A DNA stretch of 9,939 bases. Source: Clostridia bacterium (lineage in GTDB: Bacteria > Bacillota_A > Clostridia > Oscillospirales > QAKW01). A model generated the notes under the pieces. It was not told where the DNA came from, did no database searches, and saw nothing but the letters and a program-made list of their open reading frames with translations. Of this stretch, positions 1 to 6,081 are shown one piece after another. The DNA lies in assembly GCA_017396865.1 (NCBI GenBank), contig JAFQKO010000171.1, positions 1 through 9,939 on the forward strand, in the 5' to 3' direction. The position numbers were made by a program, and so were the translations under genes. Every line of letters begins with the position of its first letter. Positions within the stretch are counted from its first letter, which is position 1.

Positions 1-48
1 GGCATGACCATCACCGTCAAGGACGGCGGCGTGGTTGAGGTAGAATAA
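1..48 (+). CDS. 3' end of an unidentified gene
   Basis: An open frame enters from the left edge and ends at TAA (46-48). The visible C-terminus reads GMTITVKDGGVVEVE. The tail is short, beta-rich-looking and acidic, and it is followed 2 nt later by a strong hairpin terminator, as expected for a real gene end. Fifteen residues are too few to assign a family, so no function is proposed. It converges on the glycyl radical enzyme gene on the other strand. Confidence 0.6.
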   Translation, partial: GMTITVKDGGVVEVE

Positions 49-50
49 TC

Positions 51-83
51 AAAAGCGTGTGTCGTTTGACACACGCTTTTTTT
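51..83. terminator. Rho-independent terminator shared by two convergent genes
   Basis: A perfect 13-bp stem (AAAAGCGTGTGTC, 51-63, pairing with 68-80) closes a GTTT loop and runs into seven T's on the plus strand. It begins 2 nt after the stop codon of the left-edge gene and lies 4 nt from the stop codon of the minus-strand enzyme gene. On the minus strand the stem is followed by TTTT, so it probably stops transcription from both sides. Confidence 0.9.
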
Positions 84-87
84 GCCC

Positions 88-2346
88 TTATTGATAGAAG
101 TTTCTGGTCAAAATTTCATTTTGCCATTCAGGGGACAGGCTGGTAAATCTGGCGGAAAAGCCGCAGACCCGAACGATCAGGTGCGGATAGTTTTCAGGGT
201 GCTTTTGCGCGTCCAATAACTGCTCTTTGGTAACGCAGTTGAGCTGGAGCGACATGGTGGCCGAATCGGCCACCGAACGCAAAAAGGCCTCACAGATCGA
301 AAGGCTGATTTTGTCGGAAGGGAGCAGAACGTTTAAAACGTTGTTTGCTGCCATCGTGGTGCGGTCCAGCGCTTTCATGCTATTGATAACGCCGGTAACG
401 GAAGGTAGTTTTTTGAGGCGGGAGGGCGTCAGCCCTTGCGAAAAGTAGTCGCCGTTTCTTCGCCCGTCGGGGGTGGCGAGGGTCTCCTCGCCCCAAAAAC
501 GAATTTCGGTATAGGTTAAGTGCCCGATATGCACTCTGCCGCCGTGGGAGCCTGTCAGCGTGGCGGCGTGAGCAAAAAGATCGTTGTTCAGGCGGTTTGC
601 CAGAGCGCAGGACTCTGCACCCTCATCGCCCCAACCGCTACAGTGAATCGCTTCAAGCCGAAGCGATTCGAAACCCTGCCAATTATTGCGAACAGCGTCC
701 AGATAGGCAGATAACGTATATTTCTTTTGGTCGAAAACCAAGGATTTGACGGCCATTAACGAATCAACGAGGTTCGGCAGACCGAAGAGCAACAAATGAT
801 CGTCGGCGTATTTTCCGAAGCCGCGGGTGAAGTCCTGATGCTTTTCGATATTCCCTTCCATGGTGGCTGAAAATATGGGGAGAGCATCCACCTGATGCCA
901 AATATTCCCGCCGCGCCGTGTGGTGTCGATTCGTACGTCCATCAGCTTTTGACTGTTGCGCAACGTAATGGAATAGAATTCCTCAAAGGTCTCGGCCTCG
1001 TCATAGCACTCGAATTCGAGTGCTATCGCTTTCATAGCGTCGAATCTGCGGTGCAAAGCCAGCTCAAAGGGTTTGAGCAGATTGAGGTAACTTCCGTGTT
1101 CGTATTTCTCCGTTCCGTTGGAGGCCAGCCCCCAGCAGCCCGATACCAGGTAGTCTCGCGCCTCTTCGAGAGGTCGGCCGGCGCGCAGAATGGCGGGGAT
1201 GGTGGCATCATCGTTTTGAAAAAGAATGGTGGAGGTGCCGTTTACTACGCTACGATTGATTTCGTCCAAATACTCCTTAGGAGAATCTGCGGAAAAGCGG
1301 CATTTGATTTTGGGGAAGATGATCTCCTCTTCTCGGGTCGCCTGCAAAAAGAGCTTGGTCAGCGTGTTCCATAAAGGCTTGCCGTTGCCGTCGCAACCGC
1401 CGAGGGTATAGGTGTTTTCCAATTCGTGATCGGCATAGCCTGCCATCGGCATGTTGTGGTCGTAGTGCTCATCCCAGACGATGAGGAATTGGCAGATCAG
1501 GTCGTAGGCTTGCCGCTCGGTCAGGATGCCGTCGGCAAGATCTTTTTGATAGAAGGGATACAGATCCAAATCCACCCGCCCAAAGGTGTTGGGGCCAATT
1601 CCCTCCAGCGTGCCCACCAATTTGCGCATAAAGGCAAGCGTGCAGAGGGCTTCGTAGAAGGTTTGGGGCGCCTTCCAAGGAACGCGCTTGGCGGTTTCGG
1701 CGATGCGCAAAAGAGTTTGCTTGGCGGCATCCTCTGTTTGGGAAGCAGCCATCTCCAGAGCCTTGGCGGCGAATTTTTCCGCTGCTGTTTTCAGCAAAAG
1801 CAACGCTTCGCAGGTGGTTTGCAGATAGTCTGTTTCATCGGGATCCTTGGCACGGGGCAATTCGGCGCGCGCTTTTTCGTAAAGGGACTTTAGGCCACCG
1901 GCCAGAATCGGGCGATGATTGAAATTAAAATGTTGACTGGTGTCGTTATAATGCCCGCAGATCAAATAAAGCCGCTCTTTCTTTTGGCGAGCGGTGTTCT
2001 GCGCCCAAAGGACGGGGTCCTGATCGATAAACCGATGTTGATTGCGCAGATACGTCCAGCCGTTTGCTTGATAGAAATCGTTGTTTTTGGCGCGGCGCGC
2101 TCCGTCGCTCAGGGCAACCAATGCTCCTGTTTCATAATAGAACGGGCAATGGGGGAAAAGAATCGGCTCAAACTCTGCCGTAATCACCCGGTATTGCAGC
2201 AACTTTTGCTGCATAACACTCATATCGGCGGTGACTCGCTGATCTAATATGGAAAAGCATTTTTCGGCAAAGGCTTTGGCGGCGGGCACGTTCCCGTCGG
2301 ATTGATAAAAACTTTTTAGTTCATTTCGAAGTACTTGAAAGTTCAT
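88..2346 (-). CDS. Glycyl radical enzyme of the pyruvate formate-lyase superfamily, substrate unknown
   Basis: This 752-residue cytoplasmic enzyme should use a glycyl/thiyl radical pair for oxygen-sensitive chemistry. The glycyl loop near the C-terminus is intact (RVCGFSA, radical Gly729), preceded by the family-typical LLDAQKHPENY. A second hallmark, TPDGRR...G...PSR, spans about 625-643. The thiyl cysteine is Cys404 in SGCWGLASNG. Pyruvate formate-lyase has two adjacent cysteines here and the diol-dehydratase/choline-lyase types have GCVE; this protein has neither, so it is unlikely to be PflB or a GCVE-type eliminase. The usual GG.(H)IQ.N strand before the loop reads DSATMSLQLN. Length matches the family (about 750-850). 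ATG at 2346 is chosen because AAGGAG (2358-2363) precedes it; the in-frame ATG at 2368 overlaps that site, and frames further upstream cross the promoter. No radical-SAM activase is adjacent. It is divergent from an AraC regulator. Superfamily is firm; the reaction is unknown. Confidence 0.93.
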   Translation of the reverse strand: MNFQVLRNELKSFYQSDGNVPAAKAFAEKCFSILDQRVTADMSVMQQKLLQYRVITAEFEPILFPHCPFYYETGALVALSDGARRAKNNDFYQANGWTYLRNQHRFIDQDPVLWAQNTARQKKERLYLICGHYNDTSQHFNFNHRPILAGGLKSLYEKARAELPRAKDPDETDYLQTTCEALLLLKTAAEKFAAKALEMAASQTEDAAKQTLLRIAETAKRVPWKAPQTFYEALCTLAFMRKLVGTLEGIGPNTFGRVDLDLYPFYQKDLADGILTERQAYDLICQFLIVWDEHYDHNMPMAGYADHELENTYTLGGCDGNGKPLWNTLTKLFLQATREEEIIFPKIKCRFSADSPKEYLDEINRSVVNGTSTILFQNDDATIPAILRAGRPLEEARDYLVSGCWGLASNGTEKYEHGSYLNLLKPFELALHRRFDAMKAIALEFECYDEAETFEEFYSITLRNSQKLMDVRIDTTRRGGNIWHQVDALPIFSATMEGNIEKHQDFTRGFGKYADDHLLLFGLPNLVDSLMAVKSLVFDQKKYTLSAYLDAVRNNWQGFESLRLEAIHCSGWGDEGAESCALANRLNNDLFAHAATLTGSHGGRVHIGHLTYTEIRFWGEETLATPDGRRNGDYFSQGLTPSRLKKLPSVTGVINSMKALDRTTMAANNVLNVLLPSDKISLSICEAFLRSVADSATMSLQLNCVTKEQLLDAQKHPENYPHLIVRVCGFSARFTSLSPEWQNEILTRNFYQ
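1003..1026. repeat. 24-bp perfect palindrome inside the glycyl radical enzyme gene
   Basis: Twelve bases (ATAGCACTCGAA, 1003-1014) are followed directly by their exact reverse complement (1015-1026), with a GAATTC centre and no loop. On the minus strand it encodes part of AIALEFECYDE, about residues 441-448. It could be a protein binding site or a cruciform, or a chance product of the codons used. Perfect symmetry is seen directly; any role is unproven. Confidence 0.8.
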
Positions 2347-2371
2347 GGACGATTCATCTCCTTCCATGGAA

Positions 2372-2399
2372 AGTATATACTTTACGGAAGAAATTGCAA
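2372..2399 (-). promoter_or_regulatory. Predicted promoter of the glycyl radical enzyme gene
   Basis: Read on the minus strand, TTGCAA (2394-2399) and TATACT (2372-2377) are separated by 16 bp, giving a sigma-A type promoter about 25 nt upstream of the 2346 start codon. A candidate operator repeat (2379-2390) lies in the spacer between the two boxes. Confidence 0.6.
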
Positions 2400-2457
2400 T
2401 GGAATATGCGGAAACTTTGTAAAATAAGGAAATTATATTTACATTTTTCAGTAAAGT
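2379..2457. promoter_or_regulatory. Mirrored pair of candidate AraC-regulator operators
   Basis: ACTTTACGGAAG on the plus strand (2379-2390) and ACTTTACTGAAA on the minus strand (2457-2446) match at 10 of 12 positions and face each other. Each lies in the -35/-10 spacer of one of two divergent promoters. A weaker relative, AACTTTGTAAAA, lies between them near 2413-2424. This symmetry suits a regulator that controls both its own operon and the enzyme gene. Binding is inferred from position only. Confidence 0.5.
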
Positions 2458-2465
2458 GATATAAT
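2438..2465 (+). promoter_or_regulatory. Predicted promoter of the AraC-M20 operon
   Basis: TTTACA (2438-2443) and a consensus TATAAT (2460-2465) are separated by 16 bp. Transcription would start near 2472, leaving a very short leader of about 17 nt that carries the ribosome binding site AAGGGGGAG (2473-2481) before ATG 2489. Confidence 0.7.
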
Positions 2466-2488
2466 AAAAACGAAAGGGGGAGCGCCGT

Positions 2489-3244
2489 ATGTTGTTCTCA
2501 AACGTGCATATTAAAACCATTGATTGCGCCATAAAGTATTCCGCGCGAAAGAATCATTGGACGGCGCAAAATCGAAAAAACCATATTTTAGGCATCAAGC
2601 TGAGCGGGAGCGCGGAGCATATTTTCAGCGATCACCGCTTTGTTATGAAAACGAATTGTATATACTTTTTGAATCAGCAGGAGGACTATCGGGTGGAGCA
2701 GGTCGATAAGGGAATCGCCTTTTCCGTTCATTTCACTACCTATGAGCCGATTGATGTGAAAAGTTTTTGCATTCAGCTTCAGGACAGCGGAGACGTTTTA
2801 CGGTTGCTGGAAGCGGTGGAACAGCAGTTGAAGAAGGGTGGGTGTACCGCTCGTGCAATGAGCGATCTTTATCACCTACTGGATACCTTTGAAGAAATTT
2901 ATAACCGAAAGTATCGAGCCAAACGGGAAGAACTGCCGATGGCTCAAAAATATCTGCTTGCCCATTTTAAGGAAAAGGGATGTATCGCCGAGGCGGCGTC
3001 GCTATGCGGTGTCAGCGGGCGGCGGTTTAACGATCTGTTTAAGGCGGCCTATCACGTTACCCCAAATCGGTATATTATCAATCATAAAATAGCCGTGGCC
3101 AAAAAGATGCTGGCAAACAAGGAACTTTCGTTGAACGAGGTGGCCGAGCTGAGCGGTTTTTCAGACGGCTATTATCTTGGTAAAATTTTCAAAAAAGAAA
3201 CCGGGCAGACCCCCGGTGCATATCGCAGAGGTGCAGAAGAATGA
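2489..3244 (+). CDS. AraC-family transcriptional regulator
   Basis: A 251-residue DNA-binding regulator. The C-terminal 100 residues form the AraC double helix-turn-helix: the first at about 165-186 (GCIAEAASLCGVSGRRFNDL) and the second at about 214-236 (SLNEVAELSGFSDGYYLGKI), followed by the family-typical TGQTPGAYRR. The N-terminal part (about 1-130) is probably the ligand-sensing domain; it is short and has no HxH cupin signature that I can see, so the effector is unknown. AAGGGGGAG supports the ATG. It is divergent from the glycyl radical enzyme gene, with paired candidate operators between them, and its stop codon overlaps the M20 start (ATGA). The likely role is control of both the enzyme and its own operon in response to a small molecule. 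Confidence 0.9.
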   Translation: MLFSNVHIKTIDCAIKYSARKNHWTAQNRKNHILGIKLSGSAEHIFSDHRFVMKTNCIYFLNQQEDYRVEQVDKGIAFSVHFTTYEPIDVKSFCIQLQDSGDVLRLLEAVEQQLKKGGCTARAMSDLYHLLDTFEEIYNRKYRAKREELPMAQKYLLAHFKEKGCIAEAASLCGVSGRRFNDLFKAAYHVTPNRYIINHKIAVAKKMLANKELSLNEVAELSGFSDGYYLGKIFKKETGQTPGAYRRGAEE

Positions 3245-4398
3245 ATTATCAAACCGTATTTCAAAAATTAGACGAGCTTAATGAGCAATATCTCCGAATG
3301 TGGGAGGATGTCTGTAATATTGAAAGCCCGACCGTCGATAAGGCGGGGGTGGATGCAGTGGGGCGGTATTTCGCCGAAGCCGCGAAAGAGCAGGGCTGGC
3401 AGGTGGAGATCGAGCCGATGGAAAAGGCGGGCGATCTCGTCTGCATCACCATGAACCCCGATGCAAAGAAAGCCCCCATCGTTTTGTCGGGGCATTTGGA
3501 TACCGTCTTCCCCGTCGGCTCGTTCGGCACTCCTGCCGTGCGGCGGGAGGGGGATAAGCTCTTCGGCCCCGGGGTGGTGGATTGCAAGGGCGGCGCCGTG
3601 GCGGGCTTTTACGTCATGGACGCGCTGGCGCAATGCGGCTATACCGACCGACCCGTTCTGCTGTTGCTGCAGACCGACGAGGAGATGGGCAGCCGCCCCA
3701 GCGGGCAGGCCACCGTCAACTCTATCTGCAGGCGGTCGGAAGGGGCAGTTTCCTTTATCAATTTGGAGGGGCATACCAAGGGCGAGATCTGCATCGAGCG
3801 CAAGGGGATCCTCACCTTTCATTTTACCGTGGAGGGGCAAGAGGCCCATGCCTCCAAGTGCTTTGAAGCGGGGGCGAATGCCATTTTAGATGCCGCTCAC
3901 CGCATCATCGAGCTGGAAAAGCTCAAGGACGGCGATGGGCTGACCTGCTGCTGCAGTACCGTCAGCGGCGGCACGACCGTCAATACCGTGCCGGGGCGGT
4001 GCGAGTTTGCGGCCAACGTGCGGTTTGCCACGCTGGCGCAGCGGGATTGGGTCTGCAATTATATGGAGGAGCAGGCGGCGAAAACCTATGTGGAGGGCTG
4101 CCGCTGTACCGTGACCTATGGCAAGGGCCGCCCGCCGATGGAATTTCGGGAGCAAAATTTAGCGTTGTTGGAGCGGATCGCCGATGCGGTGGAGCGCTGC
4201 GGCTTGCCCCGCCTGCACCGCGGCAAGCGCCGTACCGGCGGGTCGGATGCGGCCTACCTGACGGTGCACGGTGTTCCTTGCGTCGATAACCTCGGCACCT
4301 GCGGCGGCAATATCCACACCACCGCCGAATGGGCGTGGGTGGATTCCTTAAAGCAATCTGCGCAGTGGCTCGCGGCGTATATATGTTATGAAGAATGA
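3241..4398 (+). CDS. M20-family zinc peptidase, carboxypeptidase-G2-like
   Basis: A 385-residue probable two-zinc amidohydrolase that cleaves a C-terminal or N-acylated amino acid from a small substrate in the cytoplasm; no signal peptide is visible. The family residues are all present: His85 and Asp87 in SGHLDTVFP, bridging Asp114 in GPGVVDCKGG, catalytic base Glu147 and metal ligand Glu148 in QTDEEMG, Glu176 in NLEGH, and His359 in GGNIHTTAE. The dimerization (lid) domain spans about 185-295 and includes GQEAHAS and VSGGTTVNTVPG. Length matches carboxypeptidase G2 and related peptidases. The ATG overlaps the regulator stop by 4 bp, so translation is probably coupled; GAGGTG (3230-3235) serves as ribosome binding site. 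The last 98 bp recur in diverged form at 5026-5123, beyond a DUF559 element. The exact substrate is not predictable; a related hydrolase such as an acetylornithine- or succinyl-diaminopimelate-type deacylase is less likely. Confidence 0.92.
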   Translation: MNYQTVFQKLDELNEQYLRMWEDVCNIESPTVDKAGVDAVGRYFAEAAKEQGWQVEIEPMEKAGDLVCITMNPDAKKAPIVLSGHLDTVFPVGSFGTPAVRREGDKLFGPGVVDCKGGAVAGFYVMDALAQCGYTDRPVLLLLQTDEEMGSRPSGQATVNSICRRSEGAVSFINLEGHTKGEICIERKGILTFHFTVEGQEAHASKCFEAGANAILDAAHRIIELEKLKDGDGLTCCCSTVSGGTTVNTVPGRCEFAANVRFATLAQRDWVCNYMEEQAAKTYVEGCRCTVTYGKGRPPMEFREQNLALLERIADAVERCGLPRLHRGKRRTGGSDAAYLTVHGVPCVDNLGTCGGNIHTTAEWAWVDSLKQSAQWLAAYICYEE

Positions 4399-4627
4399 AT
4401 TTAAAAGGCTTCTCCTTGAGGAAGCGAAGCGCGACCCGGTGTTGAATGACAGCCCGGTGGGCTGTCAGATCCGGGGCGTGACCGAGCCGCAGCGAGAAAA
4501 GGCTCCGCCGATAGGCGGTGGTGAGGTGTTAAGAAAGGGCGCCACCTCATTCACTGCAAGCGGTCTCCCTTCCCTTCGAAGGGAAGCTTTTTACGGTGCG
4601 ATCAAATTGCGATTGATGAGGTGTAAA
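4399..4627 (+). repeat. GC-rich hairpin repeat leader of the DUF559 element
   Basis: This 229-bp stretch without a convincing gene is a chain of short inverted repeats. GACAGCCC-GGT-GGGCTGTC (4448-4466) is a perfect 8-bp hairpin, CCGCC-GATA-GGCGG (4505-4518) is another, and CTTCCCTTCGAAGGGAAG (4569-4586) is an 18-bp perfect palindrome. GAGGTG-type motifs at 4523-4528 and 4618-4623 are complementary to CACCTC in the unit at 4542. The pattern resembles palindromic intergenic repeats or MITE-like elements of Clostridia. An open frame does run through it from ATG 4388 into DUF559, but its translation is only repeat sequence. Confidence 0.65.
4542..4586 (+). repeat. Repeat unit R1, upstream of DUF559
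   Basis: This 45-bp unit begins CCACCTCATTCACTGCAAGC and ends in an 18-bp palindrome. It matches the unit at 4971-5015 at 39 of 45 positions in the same orientation. Several differences are T/C changes, and the hairpin pairing is kept in both copies, so the structure appears more conserved than the sequence. Confidence 0.8.
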
Positions 4628-5023
4628 ATGAATCAAACACACAATCCAAAACTAACCAATCTTTCAAAAGAACTGCGAAAAAGCATGACGAAAGAGGAAC
4701 GGCATTTGTGGTATGATTTTTTGAAAGAATTGCCGATTACGGTTAATCGGCAAAAGGTGATCGGAAATTATATTGTTGATTTTTATATTGCATCTTCCAA
4801 AATAGCGATAGAATTAGATGGGTCTCAACACTATGAATCTGCCGGAGAAGTTCGTGATTTCAAAAGAGATTTGTGGTTGCATGACAATGGAATCAAAGTG
4901 CTTCGGTATTCCAATGCTGAAGTGAAACAAAATTTTGAGGGAGTATGCCGCGATATACTGCTGCATATCACCACCTCATCCACCGCAAGCGGTCCCCCTT
5001 CCCCTCAAGGGGAAGGCAGATAA
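4628..5023 (+). CDS. DUF559 protein, Vsr-like endonuclease fold
   Basis: A 131-residue protein of the DUF559 family, related to very-short-patch-repair (Vsr) and other PD-(D/E)xK endonucleases. The core motifs are in order: KEER (22-25), GNYIVDFYI with Asp51, IAIELDGSQHY with Glu62, Asp64 and His69, then the arginine-rich turn and GIKVLRYSN (88-96). Family members are small, and this is close to the usual length. The start ATG 4628 is chosen because GAGGTG precedes it and because homology begins just after it; the longer frame from 4388 translates only repeat DNA. The last 17 residues (TTSSTASGPPSPQGEGR) are encoded by repeat unit R2 and are unlikely to belong to the fold. The core is AT-rich, in sharp contrast to the GC-rich M20 gene, suggesting transfer. 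Biochemical activity of DUF559 proteins is poorly established; a role in spread or repair of the flanking repeats is a hypothesis. Confidence 0.85.
   Translation: MNQTHNPKLTNLSKELRKSMTKEERHLWYDFLKELPITVNRQKVIGNYIVDFYIASSKIAIELDGSQHYESAGEVRDFKRDLWLHDNGIKVLRYSNAEVKQNFEGVCRDILLHITTSSTASGPPSPQGEGR
4971..5015 (+). repeat. Repeat unit R2, overlapping the DUF559 3' end
   Basis: This second copy of the 45-bp unit has the same orientation as R1, with 39 of 45 bases identical. Its hairpin is CCTTCCCC-TCAA-GGGGAAGG (4997-5016). It supplies the codons for the C-terminal tail of the DUF559 protein, so R1 and R2 bracket the gene as direct repeats 429 bp apart. Confidence 0.8.
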
Positions 5024-5025
5024 AA

Positions 5026-5123
5026 GCGGCGGCGAGATCCACACCACCGCCGAATGGGCGTGGGTGGATTCCTTAAAGCAATCCGCCCGGTGGCTCGCGG
5101 CATATATTTGCGAGGAAACATGA
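5026..5123 (+). pseudogene. Orphan 3' end of an M20 peptidase gene
   Basis: These 98 bp align without gaps to 4301-4398, the end of the intact M20 gene, with 86 of 98 bases identical by my count. The frame still encodes GGEIHTTAEWAWVDSLKQSA and onward to CEET and TGA, including the zinc-ligand histidine. Nothing upstream provides the rest of the enzyme or a start, so it is a remnant. Many of the differences are synonymous or conservative, suggesting it evolved under selection before being cut off. It is either the displaced original 3' end or the tail of a second, tandem M20 gene. Confidence 0.85.
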
Positions 5124-5130
5124 ACGAAAC

Positions 5131-5175
5131 AAAAGGGGATGTGAAAAAACCGCAAGTTTTTTCACATCCCCTTTT
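5131..5175. terminator. Strong bidirectional terminator
   Basis: A perfect 20-bp stem (5131-5150 with 5156-5175) closes a 5-nt CGCAA loop; the arm base begins AAAAGGGG and the complementary arm ends CCCCTTTT. It lies 7 nt after the M20 remnant and touches the stop codon of the convergent AraC gene. The length of the perfect stem is unusual, and it likely ends transcription from both directions. Confidence 0.85.
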
Positions 5176-6034
5176 ATGATTCCCAAGATCGGGTGAGATA
5201 CTCCCGCGGAGAGCAGAGATGCTGTCTCCGAAAGCAATGATAAAAATAAGAATAGTTGGAAAAGCCCACGTCGGCGGCGCAATCGGCGATGGTTTGCAGC
5301 GAAAGCTTGGGGTGGGTGAGGAATTTATTGATTCGAACGCGCCGTAAATAGTGGGTAAAGGTGGTGTCGAAATGCTTTTTGAAGAGGGAGCAGAAATAGC
5401 GGGGTGTATAACCCCATTTTTTTGCTACGTCCTCCAGATGCAGATCCTCGGCATAGTGGATATCCAGATAGGCTGCCACCTCCTGAACAAAGGGAGTGGG
5501 GCTCCATGCCTGCAGCTGCGGCACGGTATACAGCCGATGCTCGGCGATGGTCAGCAGCACCTGCAGCGTTTTGACGAGCAGGCTCAATTCACTATATCCG
5601 TTTGATCGCAGAAAGGCATCGGCTAAGGCGAGAAGCTGCTCATTGAGCCCGATGGCCGTTGCCTGCTCGGCGGCAACGCGGTGCACCAGCTTAATGTTGC
5701 CGGACTCCAGATCCTCCACCAGCTGATCCAATTCCAAGCTCAGCTTTCGAGGAATACGGAGCAGGCTGATCTGCACGTAATAATATTGCCCTTCTTCCTC
5801 CCCGGTGAGGCAATGAAAGCCCTCGTGCTCCGCATAGCGGTTGATCATGCAAACGTCGCCCGCATAAAAGGTTGCTTCGCCATCGGGTGTGGCAATTCGG
5901 TAAGCACCCTTTTTGATAACCAGCAGTTCCAATCGATGGTGACGGTGGCGCGGGAAGCAGCGAGGGTCGCTTTGAGCGGTATGGGAATATTTCCCTGCAG
6001 AAGAAAAGGATTGTGTTTCCGGTGTTAAAATCAA
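5174..6034 (-). CDS. AraC-family regulator with cupin-type sensor domain
   Basis: A 286-residue regulator. The N-terminal half is an AraC-type cupin: HRHHRLELLVIKKG near 30-43 and YAGDVCMINRYAEHEG at 57-72, the usual ligand pocket for sugars or related small molecules. The C-terminal double helix-turn-helix lies at about 199-220 (LHLEDVAKKWGYTPRYFCSL) and 245-270 (QTIADCAADVGFSNYSYFYH), ending SPREYLTRSW. TTG at 6034 is taken as start because GGGGGAG lies 5 nt upstream (6040-6046). The ATG at 6124 would lie upstream of a near-consensus promoter at 6069-6097 and cannot be on that transcript. The gene is divergent from the large secreted SGNH protein gene, with overlapping promoter regions, so control of that gene is likely. 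The cupin suggests a carbohydrate signal, but the ligand cannot be read from sequence. Confidence 0.9.
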   Translation of the reverse strand: MILTPETQSFSSAGKYSHTAQSDPRCFPRHRHHRLELLVIKKGAYRIATPDGEATFYAGDVCMINRYAEHEGFHCLTGEEEGQYYYVQISLLRIPRKLSLELDQLVEDLESGNIKLVHRVAAEQATAIGLNEQLLALADAFLRSNGYSELSLLVKTLQVLLTIAEHRLYTVPQLQAWSPTPFVQEVAAYLDIHYAEDLHLEDVAKKWGYTPRYFCSLFKKHFDTTFTHYLRRVRINKFLTHPKLSLQTIADCAADVGFSNYSYFYHCFRRQHLCSPREYLTRSWES

Positions 6035-6054
6035 AAAAACTCCCCCAAAATCTG

Positions 6055-6081
6055 AATATAGCACATAAAATATAGCATATA
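6055..6081. promoter_or_regulatory. Tandem 13-bp direct repeat, candidate operator
   Basis: AATATAGCACATA (6055-6067) and AATATAGCATATA (6069-6081) differ at one base and recur with a 14-bp period. The second copy covers the -10 box of the minus-strand AraC promoter. Direct repeats are the usual form of AraC-family operators, and this location would suit autorepression. The AT-rich sequence could also be chance. Confidence 0.45.

Noticed and set aside
88..2346. Calling the enzyme PflB (pyruvate formate-lyase)
   Set aside because: The adjacent cysteine pair needed for pyruvate cleavage is absent (GCWG instead), so only the superfamily is assigned.
2347..2532. 62-residue N-terminal extension of the glycyl radical enzyme
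   Set aside because: The extension runs through the promoter, ribosome binding site and divergent regulator start. ATG 2346 has AAGGAG upstream and family homology begins there.
4388..4627. 80-residue N-terminal extension of the DUF559 protein
   Set aside because: It is a translation of hairpin repeats and overlaps the M20 stop region. The DUF559 similarity begins after ATG 4628.
4542..5015. A CRISPR array
   Set aside because: There are only two repeat units with a 384-bp gap holding a gene, no regular spacers and no cas genes.
4399..5025. An insertion sequence or integron-like element
   Set aside because: No transposase, integrase, terminal inverted repeats or short target duplication could be found; only the DUF559 gene and repeats are present.
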